Positions 27,960-36,028 of a stretch of 64,000 nucleotides of DNA are shown here, piece by piece. A program made the translations under genes and the position numbers. The stretch covers positions 5,270,001 to 5,334,000 of the forward strand of contig NZ_VLKE01000001.1 of the NCBI RefSeq assembly GCF_007830265.1. The letters are read 5' to 3'. The DNA is from Micromonospora olivasterospora. GTDB lineage: Bacteria; Actinomycetota; Actinomycetes; Mycobacteriales; Micromonosporaceae. Under the pieces are notes generated by a model that had not been told where the DNA came from, did no database searches, and saw only the letters and a list, made by a program, of their open reading frames with translations. The first letter of the stretch is position 1, and each line of letters starts with the position of its first letter.

Positions 27960-28028
27960 CGATCTTGCACTTTCGGCCCTCGGTTCGCGGCATTCGTCCG
28001 GTTCGCCGGGGCGCGAAGTGCAAGATCG
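27960..28028. mobile_element. MITE-like palindromic element
   Basis: CGATCTTGCACTT (27960-27972) and AAGTGCAAGATCG (28016-28028) are 13-base perfect inverted ends of a 69-base element with no coding capacity, sitting within the NRPS. The ends resemble short palindromic repeats that I remember from intergenic regions of Micromonospora-type genomes. No target duplication is obvious. A repeat of this kind could also be the point at which two contigs were wrongly joined. Confidence 0.55.
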
Positions 28029-28442
28029 CGGGCACCTGCGCCGGCGGGCGCAGGTGCTGGTGCGGCATCTCGGGGACCTCAACGGGGCACCGGGGGCGGC
28101 CGGGGAGGCCGCGGCGGCGCCGCGGGCGTACGACGGGACGGGGCACCGGCTGCTGGTCACCGGGCACCTCGCCGCCGGCGACCTCGTGGTCGAGCTGTCC
28201 GCCGTCGCGGGACCCGCCGACGCCGCCACGCTGGACGGTCTGGCCGAGGCGCTGACCGCCGCGCTGGACGAGCTGGCCGAGCACTGCGCCCGGCCGGGCG
28301 CCGGCACGGTCAGCCCGAGCGACTTCCCGCTCGCCGGGCTCGGCCGCGACGACCTCGCGGCCTTCCTCACCGCCGTGACCCGGTCCACCAGCGCCGACGC
28401 CGCCGGCCGGGACTCCGACGCCGACACCGAGGGGACGCCACG

Positions 28443-29292
28443 ATGACCGTCGCCACCGAACCGGGGGTGCCGCAGCCGGTGACCTGGCTGCCGCCGGAGG
28501 ACGCCAAGTGGCGCGACACCGTCCGCGGGTTCGCCGCCGAGGCCGTCGCGCCCCGCGTCCGCGCCATGGACGAGGCCGCCCGGATCGACCCCGACCTGGT
28601 CCGGGAGCTGTTCGCCGCCGGGCTGATGGGGGTGGAGATCCCCGAGCTGTACGGCGGCGCCGGGCGGGACCTGTTCGCCACCGTGCTCACCATCGAGGAG
28701 ATCGCCCGGGTCGACCCGTCCGTGGCCGTCCTCGTCGACGTGCAGAACGCCCTGGTGGCCAGCGCGCTGCTGCACCACGGCGACGGCGACGCCCGCCGCC
28801 GGCACCTGCCCCGGCTGGCCAACGGCACCGTCGGCGCGTACGCCATCAGCGAGCCGGAGGCCGGCAGCGACGCCTTCGCCAGCCGCACCACGGCCGTCGC
28901 AGACGGCGGCGGGTACGTCCTCAACGGGGCGAAGCGGTGGATCAGCAGCGCAGCCGAGGCCGGCCTGTTCATCGTCTTCGCCCGTCGCCGCCGAGCTGCA
29001 GGCCGCACGGGCCCTGCTCTACGACACCACCCGGCTGCTCCAGCACGGGGGCACACCCGCGCAACGGCTGCGCGCCACCGCGATGGCCAAGTACGTCGCC
29101 TCCGACGTCGCCGAGCGGGCGGCCGCGCTGGCGGTGGAGACGCTCGGCGCCAACGGCTTCGTCCCCGAGCACGGGGTGGAGAAGTTCTACCGGGACGCCA
29201 AAGTCGGCAAGATCTACGAGGGGACCTCCAACATGCAGTTCCGCACGATAGCCGCCACCCACGGCCGCGCCGGCGGCCCGACGGAGGGCTGA
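28443..29292 (+). pseudogene. Acyl-CoA dehydrogenase-family enzyme with an internal deletion
   Basis: The N-terminal 180 residues are normal (IPELYGGAGRDLFATV, AYAISEPEAGSDAFASRT, GAKRWISSAAEAGLFIVFA). At about 28980-28990 the sequence jumps frame into the C-terminal domain (AAALAVETLGANGFVPEHG, then GKIYEGTSNMQFRTIA with the Glu in the catalytic-base position). About 130 residues of the middle beta-domain and first C-terminal helices are missing. An intact copy would be a second carrier-linked or CoA-linked desaturase of the cluster. ATG 28443 overlaps the NRPS stop. Confidence 0.8.
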
Positions 29293-29295
29293 GCG

Positions 29296-30030
29296 ATGGC
29301 CAGGACGCTGCTCTTCTGCCTGCCGTACGCCGGCGGCTCCGCGATGCGCATCTACGGCCGCTGGCACCGGGAGCTGCCCGACTCGATCGAGGTGGTGCCG
29401 GTCGAGTACGCCGGCCGGGGGGCCCGGATCGCCGACACTCCGCTGACCAGCGTCGACGCCATCACCGCGGACATCATCGGCGTCCTGCTGGGCCGCATCG
29501 ACCGGCCGTACGCCATCTTCGGCCACAGCCTCGGCGCGCTGGTCGCGTTCGAGCTGGCCCGCCGGCTGGAGCACCTGCACGGCCGGCCCGCCACCCACCT
29601 GTTCGTCTCCGGGCAGCGCGCCCCGCAGCTGCCCCACCCCATGGCCCAGTACGACTACCAGCTGCCCGAGCCCGAGTTCAAGGAGCGGCTGCGCGAGCTG
29701 GCCGGCACGCCGGAGGAGGTGCTCGCCAACGAGGAGCTGCTGAACCTGGTGACTCCCGTCCTGCGCGCCGACTTCGAGGCCGCCGACACGTACCAGTACC
29801 GGCCCGGCCCCCGGATGAGCTGCCCGCTGACCGTCTACGGCGGCGCCGACGACCCCGAGGCGCCGCCGGACACCCTGCCGGACTGGTCGGCGCTGACGTC
29901 CGGCCCCTGCGACGTGCGGGTCCTCCCGGGTCAGCACTTCTTCCTCAACGACGAGCAGGCGACGGTGCTCAAGGGGATCGTCGCGGACCTGGAGCCGGCG
30001 GCGCCGGTGGAGAACGGAAGGACGTCCTGA
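29296..30030 (+). CDS. Type II thioesterase
   Basis: 244 residues and apparently intact. Alpha/beta hydrolase that clears wrongly loaded or stalled acyl groups from NRPS/PKS carrier domains. It has LFCLPYAGGSAMRIYGRW, VEYAGRGAR, FGHSLGALVAFELARRL (nucleophile Ser), VYGGADDP (Asp) and LPGQHFFLND (His). It follows the dehydrogenase after 3 bases with its own ribosome site, and its TGA overlaps the ATG of the methyltransferase. It confirms that the region is a carrier-protein-based biosynthetic operon. Confidence 0.93.
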   Translation: MARTLLFCLPYAGGSAMRIYGRWHRELPDSIEVVPVEYAGRGARIADTPLTSVDAITADIIGVLLGRIDRPYAIFGHSLGALVAFELARRLEHLHGRPATHLFVSGQRAPQLPHPMAQYDYQLPEPEFKERLRELAGTPEEVLANEELLNLVTPVLRADFEAADTYQYRPGPRMSCPLTVYGGADDPEAPPDTLPDWSALTSGPCDVRVLPGQHFFLNDEQATVLKGIVADLEPAAPVENGRTS

Positions 30031-30635
30031 TGCGGCTGCGCCCCTGGTTCTACAACATCCTGTACCGGTTGAACGCCGCACCCTGGGACAAGGAGGTGCG
30101 CCCGCAGCTCACCGAGCTGGTCGAGTCCGGCCGGCTCACCCCGACCGAGCTGCCACGCGCCCTGGACTTCGGCTGCGGCACCGGCGCGGAGGCCGTCTAC
30201 CTGGCCACCAAGGGTTTCGGCCCGGTCGTCGGCGTCGACTTCTCGCCGGTCGCGCTGCGCCGCGCCCGCGCCCGCGCCCGCGCCGCGTCGGCGGGCGTCG
30301 CCGACCGGTGCACGTTCACCCAGGCCGACATCACCGCCGGCCCGATCCCCGGCCTGGCCGACGAGTACGACCTGATCTGCGACTTCGGCGCGCTCAACGA
30401 CACCGAGGGCGAGCAGCGCCTCGCGGTGGCCCGGGCCATCCACCGGCTCAGCCGCACCGGCGGCAAGGTCGTGCTGTTCTGCTTTTAGGGCGACAAGACG
30501 CAGCTCAAGGGCGGGCAGAAGATGGCGCCGATGATCGCCCCGGGCGAGGAGAAGGAACTCTTCGGCGACGCGTTCGAACTGGAGTACCTGCCCAGCCGGC
30601 CGCGCACCGTGACGCTGCTGATGACCCGCCGCTGA
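30030..30635 (+). CDS. SAM-dependent methyltransferase interrupted by an in-frame TAG
   Basis: Class I methyltransferase: ALDFGCGTGAEAVYLATKG (SAM-binding loop), VGVDFSPVALRRAR, ICDFGALNDTEGEQRL and GGKVVLFCF. The frame meets TAG at 30486-30488, then continues in the same frame for another 48 codons (GDKTQLKGGQKMAPMIAPGE and onward to TLLMTRR), ending at TGA 30633-30635. A partial paralogue at 31755-31979 contains the matching downstream block, so these codons belong to the family. The TAG is most simply a point error or mutation of a Tyr or Trp codon. Confidence 0.75.
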
Positions 30636-30654
30636 CCACCCGAGGAGCGAACTG

Positions 30655-31704
30655 ATGAACCTGACCCGCCCCATCCTGGTCACCGGCGCGGGCGTGGGCG
30701 GCCTCACCGCCGCGCTGGCCCTGGCCCGCCACGGCTTCGCCGTGCAGGTGTACGAGCGGCGCGAGCTGGAGGAGATCACGGCCAACGCCGGCTTCGGGCA
30801 CACCATCTGGAGCAACGCCACCACCAGCCTGCGCACCATCGGGGTGGGGGAGCGGCTGCTGGCGCGCGCCGAGCCGATGCTCGGCTTCGAGAGCCGCAAC
30901 TCCCGCCAGCAGGTGATGTTCCGGACCAACACCGCCGACAGCATCTGGCCCGGTTGCGCCCCGACCGTCGGCATCGGCCGGGGCGACCTGATCGGCGCCG
31001 ACGGTATCCGCTCGACCATCCTGGAGCAGCTGCACGGCCGTATCCCCGCCGTCTACACCGGACGGTCGACGTACCGAGGCATCGCGCCCGGCGCCTGCGG
31101 CCTCAAGCGCGGCACCGTGCACCTCTTCTCCGACCCGGACAGCCGCTTCGGTGGCGGGGCGTGGCTGATCGGCGGCGACCGGGTGGTCTGGACGCTGTCC
31201 TGCGAGCGCACTCCCGGCACCGAGGACCCGCAGGGCATCCCGGCTTGGGCCCGCGAGATCGCCGACGTGCTCCGCGGCCCCGCCCCGACGTTCGTCCGAA
31301 ACACGTCGCAGGAGACGATCAGCCGGATCGACGTCTATTATCACGAGTGGCTCGACCGCTGGGGTGAGGGCCCCGTGACGCTGCTCGGCGACGCCGCCCA
31401 CGCGCTGCCGACCGACCTGGGCCAGGGCGCCTGCATGGCCATCGAGGACGGCGTGGTGCTGGCGGACTGCCTGGCCACCGCCGTCGACGTCCACTCCGGC
31501 CTGCGCGAGTACGAACGCCGCCGCCGCGAGCGGGTGCACTGGGTCCGGGAGCACGTGCTGCGGGTCAACAGGTTCAAGCCGATCCGCAACAAGGCGCTGC
31601 GCTGGGTCGTCGGCAAGATCGCCAAGGTGGTGGTGGCGTCCAGCGCCCCGAAGATGTGGCGGGAGGTGCAACGCCCCCCGGAGTTGACCGCCGAGCGCTC
31701 GTGA
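30655..31704 (+). CDS. FAD-dependent monooxygenase (aromatic hydroxylase type), internal segment missing
   Basis: 349 residues as read. Rossmann FAD site VTGAGVGGLTAALALARHG, VYERRE, then GIGRGDL joined directly to IGADGIRSTI (GD motif), and LLGDAAHALPTDLGQGACMA (second FAD motif). In this family about 45-55 residues lie between the RxxL segment and the ADG segment; here they are absent, with the join near 30990 in frame. The remaining length otherwise fits. The enzyme would hydroxylate or epoxidise an electron-rich ring or alkene of the product. A ribosome site (GAGGAG) precedes ATG 30655. Confidence 0.82.
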   Translation: MNLTRPILVTGAGVGGLTAALALARHGFAVQVYERRELEEITANAGFGHTIWSNATTSLRTIGVGERLLARAEPMLGFESRNSRQQVMFRTNTADSIWPGCAPTVGIGRGDLIGADGIRSTILEQLHGRIPAVYTGRSTYRGIAPGACGLKRGTVHLFSDPDSRFGGGAWLIGGDRVVWTLSCERTPGTEDPQGIPAWAREIADVLRGPAPTFVRNTSQETISRIDVYYHEWLDRWGEGPVTLLGDAAHALPTDLGQGACMAIEDGVVLADCLATAVDVHSGLREYERRRRERVHWVREHVLRVNRFKPIRNKALRWVVGKIAKVVVASSAPKMWREVQRPPELTAERS

Positions 31705-31752
31705 GCTGACCGGACCGCCTCTGGAGAGCGGCCGGGCGCCCGGCGGCCGGTA

Positions 31753-31979
31753 GGGGCTTCGGCCCGGTCGTCGGCGTGGACTTCTCCCCGGTGGCCCTGC
31801 GCCGGGCCCGCGCCCGCGCGCGGGCCGCCGGGGTGACCGACCGGTGCGCGTTCGTCCAGGCCGACGTCACCGCCGTCCAGGCCGACAAGGCGCAGCTCAA
31901 GGGCGGCCAGAAGATGGCGCCGATGCTCGCCCCGGGGGAGGAGCGGGAGCTGTTCGGCGAGGCGTTCGACCTGGAGTAG
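31753..31979 (+). pseudogene. Remnant of a second methyltransferase, paralogue of the one at 30 kb
   Basis: The frame starts in mid-protein with GFGPVVGVDFSPVALRRARA, nearly identical to the methyltransferase at 30030-30635. It jumps from QADVTAVQ straight to ADKAQLKGGQKMAPMLAPGE (losing about 50 residues) and ends at TAG where the paralogue has a Tyr codon. No start is present: a TAG lies just before the first Gly. Either a real decayed duplicate or a chimera from two similar genes that confused assembly. Confidence 0.65.
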
Positions 31980-31996
31980 CGTCGATGTCGAGTCAC

Positions 31997-32119
31997 TCAG
32001 CGGCCGACCGAGCTCGCCGGCACCGCGTCGGCGGGCACGGGGGAGTCGGGCGGCGTACGCGGCTCGCGGATCAGCAGCGCGACGACCGCGCCGACCAGCG
32101 CGGCGACTCCGGCCGCCCA
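31997..32119 (-). pseudogene. C-terminal scrap of an MFS-type exporter
   Basis: Reading leftward, AAGVAALVGAVVALLIREPR followed by a short polar tail and a stop at 31997 resembles the last helix and tail of drug-efflux MFS (DHA2-like) proteins. Everything upstream is missing: at about 32120 the sequence turns into an aminotransferase on the other strand. An exporter would fit a biosynthetic cluster. Confidence 0.4.
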
Positions 32120-32121
32120 CG

Positions 32122-32708
32122 GGCGCCGCCATCCGGCAGGACGAGCTGGACCGCTTCCTCGCCCGGGTGCCCCGGCGGGTGTTCGTCGTCCTCGACGAGG
32201 TGTACCGGGGCTACGCCACCGACCCGGCCACGGCCGACGGCCTGCGCACCCTGCCCGCGCACCCCAACCTGGTGGTGCTGCGCAGCTTCTCCAAGGCGTA
32301 CGGGCTGGCCGGCCTGCGGGTCGGCTACGCCGTCGGGCACCCCGGCCCGATCGCCGGTCTGCGCGCGGTGACCATGCCGTTCCTGGTGCCCGAGGTGGCC
32401 CAGGCGGCGGCGATCGCGGCGCTGGCCGCCGAGCCGGAGTACGCGGCCCGCCGCCGGGAGATCGCCGCCGAACGCGACCGCGTCCTGCGGGCGCTGCGGG
32501 AGTCCGGCGTCGACGCGCCGCCCAGCGAGGGGAACTTCGTCTGGCTGCCCTGGGCGAGCGCACCGCCGGCTTCGAGGCCGCCTGCCGCGCCGAGGGGCTG
32601 CTGGTGCACGCGTTCCCCGGCGAGGGCGCCCGGGTCACCATCGGGCTGCCCGAGAGCAACGACCTGCTCCTCAAGGTCGCCACCGCGGCCGCCTCGTCCC
32701 GGACCTGA
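32122..32708 (+). pseudogene. Histidinol-phosphate-type aminotransferase, C-terminal half (frameshifted)
   Basis: From about 32131 the reading is a fold type I aminotransferase: RQDELDRFLARVPRRVFVVL with DEVY (PLP Asp/Tyr), then VLRSFSKAYGLAGLRVGYAV with the Schiff-base Lys, and SEGNFVWLP. The end GERTAGFEAACRAEGLLVHA to LKVATAAASSRT needs one extra C in the run at about 32547. It stops at TGA 32706-32708. The N-terminal half, including the cofactor-phosphate loop, is missing. It may supply an amino acid precursor; housekeeping HisC is an alternative. Confidence 0.65.
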
Positions 32709-32792
32709 GCCGTCCTCCTGCGCCGCGGACGCTCCGCCGTCTTCCGTCGCCGCCCGGGCGGCGGGCCGGGCCGCGATGCCCGCCCCGCCGCC

Positions 32793-34055
32793 TCAGGCCC
32801 GACTGGTGGCCAGGTCCGCCGGGAGTTCCGGCGCCAGCTTGCGGGCGACCACCGTGAACGCGTCGACCACCCGCTCCAGGTGCTCCTCGGTGTGCGTGGC
32901 CATCACGCTGACCCGAAGCTGAGCCTGTCCCTTCGGCACCGCCGGGTGCAGCGCCACGTTGACGTAGACCCCCTGGTCGTACAGGAGCCGCCACATCCGG
33001 GCGGCGGTCAGGTCGTCCGGGGCGGGCACCCGCAGGATCGGGGTCTGCACCTCCACCTCGTTGGCCGAGACCGGCACCGGCCCGACCCCGAAGCCCAGCT
33101 CGGCGAGCGCGGCCCGCAGCCGGGCCGTGTTGGCCGCCAGCCGCACCCGCCGCTCCTCGCCCTCCGCCGCCCGGGCGATCTCCATCCCGGCCAGCGCCGC
33201 GCCGATCGCCCCGGGCGGGGCCGCCGCGGTGAACATGAACGCCCGCGACTGCACCCGCAGGAAGTCGATGACGTCGGCCGGCCCGGTGACGAAGCCGCCC
33301 CCGCCGCCCAGTGCCTTGGAGAACGTGCCCATCCGCAGGTCCACCGCGTCGGCCAGGCAGGCCAGCGCGGCCACCCCCTGCCCGTCCGGTCCGAGCACAC
33401 CCACGGCGTGCGCCTCGTCGACGAGCAGGCGGGCGCCGTACCGGCGGGACAGGCCGGTGACGCCGACGATGTCGGACAGGTCGCCCTGCATCGAGTAGAC
33501 GGTGTCGACGACCACCAGGATCCCGCCGTCGGCCTGGGCGGCCCGGCGCAGCAGCGCCTCCACGCGGTCCATCCGGTTGTGCCGGAACGGCAGCAGCCGG
33601 CCCCGGGCCAGGGCCGCGCCGTCGAGGATGGACGCGTGGTCGCCGGCGTCGCAGACGGCCACGTCGCCCTCGCCGACCAGCGCGCCGATCACCCCGAGGT
33701 TCGTGGTGTAGCCGCTGCCGAAGACGAGGGCGTCCTCCTCGCCGAACCAGTCCGCCACCGCCGCCTCGACCCGCAGGTGCAGCTCCGTGGTGCCGTTCAT
33801 CAGGCGGGAACCGTTGACCGAGGTGCCGTACCGCTGGGCGGCCAGGTTGGCCGCCTCGGTGAGCCTCGGGTCCCCGGACAGCCCCAGGTAGTTGCTGGAG
33901 CCCAGGTTCACCCGGGGCGCACCGTCCATCATCGGCACCGCCGCCGGGGGGCCCTGCAGGGTCCGGAAGTAGGGCAGCAGGTCCCGCATTTCCAGCTCCC
34001 GGCGAAACGCGTACGAGTCGTACCCTCGTACTTTGGCGAAGAGGTCTCCACTCAT
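32793..34055 (-). CDS. Alpha-oxoamine synthase (8-amino-7-oxononanoate / serine palmitoyltransferase-like)
   Basis: 420 residues, intact. PLP enzyme that condenses an amino acid with an acyl thioester and releases CO2. Motifs: NLGSSNYLGLSGDPRL, GTSVNGSRLMNGTTELH, FGSGYTTNLGV, DAGDHASILDG, LLVDEAHAVGVLG and GTFSKALGGGGGFVTG with the PLP Lys. No bioF partners (bioA, bioD, bioB) are nearby. Family members in natural-product clusters (for example the synthase domains of prodiginine pathways) use carrier-bound acyl chains. It is transcribed toward the aminotransferase fragment. ATG 34055 is used; ATG 34064 is possible. Confidence 0.88.
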   Translation of the reverse strand: MSGDLFAKVRGYDSYAFRRELEMRDLLPYFRTLQGPPAAVPMMDGAPRVNLGSSNYLGLSGDPRLTEAANLAAQRYGTSVNGSRLMNGTTELHLRVEAAVADWFGEEDALVFGSGYTTNLGVIGALVGEGDVAVCDAGDHASILDGAALARGRLLPFRHNRMDRVEALLRRAAQADGGILVVVDTVYSMQGDLSDIVGVTGLSRRYGARLLVDEAHAVGVLGPDGQGVAALACLADAVDLRMGTFSKALGGGGGFVTGPADVIDFLRVQSRAFMFTAAAPPGAIGAALAGMEIARAAEGEERRVRLAANTARLRAALAELGFGVGPVPVSANEVEVQTPILRVPAPDDLTAARMWRLLYDQGVYVNVALHPAVPKGQAQLRVSVMATHTEEHLERVVDAFTVVARKLAPELPADLATSRA

Positions 34056-34214
34056 ACCGCCCATGGCACACCGGGAAGGGCGGCTTTTCGATCCCCGGTC
34101 AACCCGACAGTTGGCCACCCCAACCGTGCACCTGCCCGCGCGCTGGCACCCCGGCCCGGGCGTCCATGGTGTGGAATGGAGAGCGGGGAGCGATCCGGGA
34201 ATGGGGAGGTCGGG

Positions 34215-34595
34215 ATGTCCGGTGTGGAGCTGCTCGTCGCGGCGCTGATGGGAGGGCTCACGGCGGGGGTGGGCGACGCGACCAGCGGCCTGGTGCGGGA
34301 CGGCTTCGTCAGGCTGCGGGACCTGGTGCGGCCCCGGCTGACGGCCCGGGGCGAGGAGGCGCTGCGGGCGTTGGAGGCCGAGGAGTCCGACCAGGGCGTG
34401 TGGCAGGTCCGGCTCACCGAGGAGCTGATCCGCTCCGGCGCCGACCGGGACGCGCGGATCCTCGCCGCCGCCCGGGAGCTGCTGGCCCAGGTGGAGGCGG
34501 CGGGCGGCCGGACCGAGGTGGGGCACGTCGACCTGCGCGAGGCGCGGGGCGTCCAGCTCGGCAGCCACAACACCCAGCACAACACTTTCAACTGA
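34215..34595 (+). CDS. Small helical protein with a C-terminal RHIM-like amyloid motif (putative effector)
   Basis: 126 residues. Residues 5-25 form a small-residue-rich hydrophobic helix (LLVAALMGGLTAGVGDATSG), followed by a charged helical domain to about 95. A short linker leads to the last residues ARGVQLGSHNTQHNTFN. The VQLG-x2-N core matches the RHIM amyloid pattern (V/I-Q-V/I/L-G-x-x-N), and bacterial relatives (BASS3-type motifs) are used to pass signals by amyloid templating. The architecture, a membrane-active helical domain with a C-terminal motif, resembles Bell-type effectors. The next gene carries the same motif at its N terminus. ATG 34215 has a GGGAGG-like ribosome site. Confidence 0.7.
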   Translation: MSGVELLVAALMGGLTAGVGDATSGLVRDGFVRLRDLVRPRLTARGEEALRALEAEESDQGVWQVRLTEELIRSGADRDARILAAARELLAQVEAAGGRTEVGHVDLREARGVQLGSHNTQHNTFN

Positions 34596-34610
34596 TCGGG
34601 GCGGAGCGCG

Positions 34611-36014
34611 ATGGCCGGCGACGATCGGGACCAGGGCGGTCGGCGGGTGCCGCCCTCAGTCGACGCGCGCCACGCCCGGGGCGTGCAGTTCGGCGACCAC
34701 AACGTCCAGCACAACCACTTCGCGCCGCCGGTGCGCTCCGCGTACCTGGAGCACGTCCGGCGGCTCGCCCCGCAGACGCTGCTGGACCGGGACGCCGAGC
34801 TGGCGCGGCTCGCGGCGTTCTGCGCCGGGGACCAGTCGGGCGCGTACCTGTGGTGGGAGGCCCGCCCCGGCGACGGCCGGACGGCGCTGCTGTCCTGGTT
34901 CGTGCTCCACCCACCAGCCGGCGTGCGGGCGGTGTCGTTCTTCGTGAACGGGCGTCGCACCGCCCGGCGCAACCGGGACGCGTTCATCGACGTCGTGCTG
35001 GAGCAGCTGGTCGAGCTGACGGACGGGTCGATGCCCGGGCACCTCACCGAGTCGACCCGGGAAGCGCACCTGCTGAGGCGGTACGCGGAGGCGGCCGAGG
35101 CGTGCCGGCGGCGCGGCGAGCGACTGGTGCTGGTGGTCGACGGGCTGGGCGAGGACGACGGGACGGACGCCCGGGGGGCCAGCATCGCCGCGCTGCTGCC
35201 GGCCGACGGGCCGCCCGTCGTCGTGACGAGCGCGGTCGGCTGGCGGATCCCCGCCGACGTACCGCCCGACCACCCACTGCGCAGGTGGCGCGCCCGGTGG
35301 CTGCCCCGCCACGTCGGGCCGGAGGAGCGCCGGCGCGCCGCCGAGGAGGCCGCCCGCCGGGAGCTGCGGCTCCGCCAGGCAGAGCGGGAACGGCGGGAGG
35401 CGGAACAGCGGGCCCGGCAGGAGCAGGCCGCCGAGTCCGAACGGACCAGCCGGGCGGCGCGGGCGGAGGCTGCGCGCCGGGCGTCGACCCTGGTGGGCGG
35501 GTGGATCCTCGCCCTCGTCGTCACCGCCTGGTTCGCCTGGGGCTGGAACGATCCGGGGATCGCCCGCATCCTCACCGGCCAGCTGCTGCTGGGCGGCCTG
35601 GGAGCCGTGGCCGGCCTGGTCGTCCCCGCCGTGCGGCTCGGCGCGGCGTACCGGCCGGCGCTGCGCTCGCCCGCAGCGTGGTTGCCGTCGCCCCGGGCCG
35701 CGCTCGCCCGCGGCGCCGCGGTGCTGGCGTTCCTGGTGCTGGGCGGCGCGCTCGCGCACGACTACCGCCTCGCGCGCCACGAGCGCCTGATCGAGGAGCT
35801 CGTCCGGCGGGAGCAGCAGCTGCCGGGCTTCGGCGAGGTGCTGACGCTGGTGTTCCTGCTGCTCGTGGGCGCCGGTGCGGTCGTCGCCGGGCTCCTGGTC
35901 GGGCAGTCGGCCGTCGCGCCATGGCAGCAGCGACACCGGGAGGCGCGGCGGTCGGGCCTGCCGGCCACTCGACCCGGCCACCCCACCGAGCGTCCGGGCG
36001 GCGCGGCCGGCTGA
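34611..36014 (+). CDS. Membrane NTPase-like protein with an N-terminal RHIM-like motif (putative receptor)
   Basis: 467 residues, starting 15 bases after its partner. Residues 22-37 repeat the partner's motif (ARGVQFGDHNVQHNHF). Residues 45-240 look like a STAND/AAA-type ATPase: a P-loop-like segment EARPGDGRTALL with Arg where Lys is usual, and a Walker B-like LVLVVDGLGEDDG. A charged coiled coil covers about 255-290, then four membrane helices (about 291-311, 322-345, 365-385, 412-433). The likely model is a membrane-held sensor that nucleates the amyloid motif of the small protein. Weak nucleotide motifs mean ATPase activity is uncertain. Confidence 0.65.
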   Translation: MAGDDRDQGGRRVPPSVDARHARGVQFGDHNVQHNHFAPPVRSAYLEHVRRLAPQTLLDRDAELARLAAFCAGDQSGAYLWWEARPGDGRTALLSWFVLHPPAGVRAVSFFVNGRRTARRNRDAFIDVVLEQLVELTDGSMPGHLTESTREAHLLRRYAEAAEACRRRGERLVLVVDGLGEDDGTDARGASIAALLPADGPPVVVTSAVGWRIPADVPPDHPLRRWRARWLPRHVGPEERRRAAEEAARRELRLRQAERERREAEQRARQEQAAESERTSRAARAEAARRASTLVGGWILALVVTAWFAWGWNDPGIARILTGQLLLGGLGAVAGLVVPAVRLGAAYRPALRSPAAWLPSPRAALARGAAVLAFLVLGGALAHDYRLARHERLIEELVRREQQLPGFGEVLTLVFLLLVGAGAVVAGLLVGQSAVAPWQQRHREARRSGLPATRPGHPTERPGGAAG

Positions 36015-36028
36015 GCCGCGCCGAGGGC

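Larger units (their letters stand above)
26305..28446 (+). pseudogene. Nonribosomal peptide synthetase, C-terminal part (A end, PCP, condensation/epimerisation-like domain), interrupted
   Basis: Reading starts inside an adenylation domain at its A8 motif (GGYRIELGEIEAAL) and continues to A10 (SANGKVDRAAL), so the substrate-selecting part is missing. A carrier domain follows with FFAVGGDSITGIQIV (phosphopantetheine Ser). A condensation/epimerisation-type domain begins FPLTPWQAALVG, but the expected HHxxxDG motif reads VADLAVDA, so it may be inactive or another subtype. After 27420 come 18-base repeats, a frame change and the domain's second half (DVEHDLRADG to VGPYATVAPL), then a palindromic element at 27960-28028 and the usual domain end SDFPLAGL. 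The stop overlaps the next ATG. Confidence 0.75.

Noticed and set aside
30486..30488. Pyrrolysine or programmed amber readthrough
   Set aside because: No pyl genes or suppressor tRNA are seen, no special downstream structure was recognised, and nearby genes show many simple sequence errors.
32793..34055. Biotin synthesis gene bioF
   Set aside because: The oxoamine synthase has no bioA, bioD or bioB neighbours and sits beside NRPS-type genes, so a biotin role is not supported.
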